From CAWBRT01 sp963791145 (GTDB taxonomy: Bacteria > Acidobacteriota > Terriglobia > Terriglobales > Acidobacteriaceae), in assembly GCA_963791145.1 (NCBI GenBank), contig CAWBRT010000009.1, positions 316,955 to 380,954 on the forward strand: a stretch of 64,000 bases of DNA, read 5' to 3'. Positions 63,949 to 64,000 of the stretch are shown here, piece by piece. Numbering within the stretch: position 1 is the first letter of the stretch; every line of letters starts with the position of its first letter. The translations under genes and the position numbers were made by a program. Under the pieces are notes generated by a model that saw only the letters and a list, made by a program, of their open reading frames with translations, made no database searches and had not been told where the DNA came from.

Positions 63949-64000
63949 TAGTTCTACAGCAGTTTTGAAATTGCTGTATCCGACCAAACAACACAGGGTG

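Noticed and set aside
1..64000. Search for CRISPR arrays, phage genes, defence systems, tRNA and rRNA
   Set aside because: No spacer-repeat array, no integrase, transposase or restriction/defence gene and no convincing tRNA or rRNA sequence was recognised; short or odd tRNAs could be missed by eye.

Overview
The window reads as a GC-rich chromosomal segment of an Acidobacteriota, most likely class Terriglobia (subdivision 1). The pointers are a VWFA-related protein of the acidobacterial type, an Oar-like TonB-dependent receptor with an N-terminal carboxypeptidase-regulatory-like domain, a DUF2203-type protein, a KirBac channel, a long ThyX-like protein, and intergenic spaces full of short palindromic repeats. 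No rRNA, tRNA, CRISPR array, phage gene, integrase or transposase was seen. The taxonomic call is inference from gene families, not from a marker phylogeny.

Layout. 1-5140: a ThyX fragment, a 268-bp inverted-repeat element, a secreted Cys-rich peptide, a cold-shock protein, TypA and a membrane HD-GYP protein. 5.5-19.3 kb: small-molecule metabolism (medium-chain dehydrogenases, a 2-hydroxyacid dehydrogenase, an MFS carrier, an M24 peptidase, a ketopantoate-reductase-like protein, a Nudix hydrolase, a cupin), serS, an ABC ATPase and MsrA. 19.9-30 kb: MmgE/PrpD protein, MFS carrier, class V aminotransferase, PBP-like protein, C_GCAxxG_C_C protein, small basic protein, CPBP protease, tartrate/isopropylmalate-type dehydrogenase and a split chromate transporter. 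30-41.8 kb: pyrophosphatase, proA, mgsA, an FN3 lipoprotein, FAH protein, a dispersed DsbD-like set (ccdA, tlpA-like, DsbD-alpha-like), DUF2203, an Ig-like lipoprotein, pfk and an SH3 lipoprotein. 42-46.3 kb: a 75-aa protein beside a phosphoribosyltransferase/kinase-like fusion, then hfq-hflX. 46.6-51.4 kb: FdhF/YdeP-type molybdoenzyme, fdhD and an OFA-type carrier. 51.8-56.3 kb: proB, KirBac, ppx/gppA and sixA. 56.4-62.6 kb: a minus-strand operon of a secreted DUF5666-like protein, a TonB-type receptor and a VWFA protein. It ends with a fatty acid desaturase.

How genes fit together. proA and proB (about 20 kb apart) supply proline synthesis. ccdA, the TlpA-like protein and the DsbD-alpha-like protein probably carry reductant across the membrane. 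FdhF/YdeP, FdhD and the OFA carrier suggest formate or oxalate handling. The Hfq-HflX pairing is a widely conserved RNA/ribosome stress arrangement.

Quality. At least eleven genes carry reading-frame breaks: typA, the M24 peptidase, the Nudix hydrolase, a dehydrogenase, serS, the aminotransferase, the OFA carrier, sixA, the VWFA protein, the TonB receptor and the desaturase. Most are single-base indels, often in G/C runs, and they hit essential genes. Sequencing or assembly error is the simplest reading, so I give whole-gene spans. The most interesting items are a 48-bp palindrome repeated three times in frame inside the phosphoribosyltransferase/kinase gene, three families of inverted-repeat elements, and a probable AUC start for hflX.
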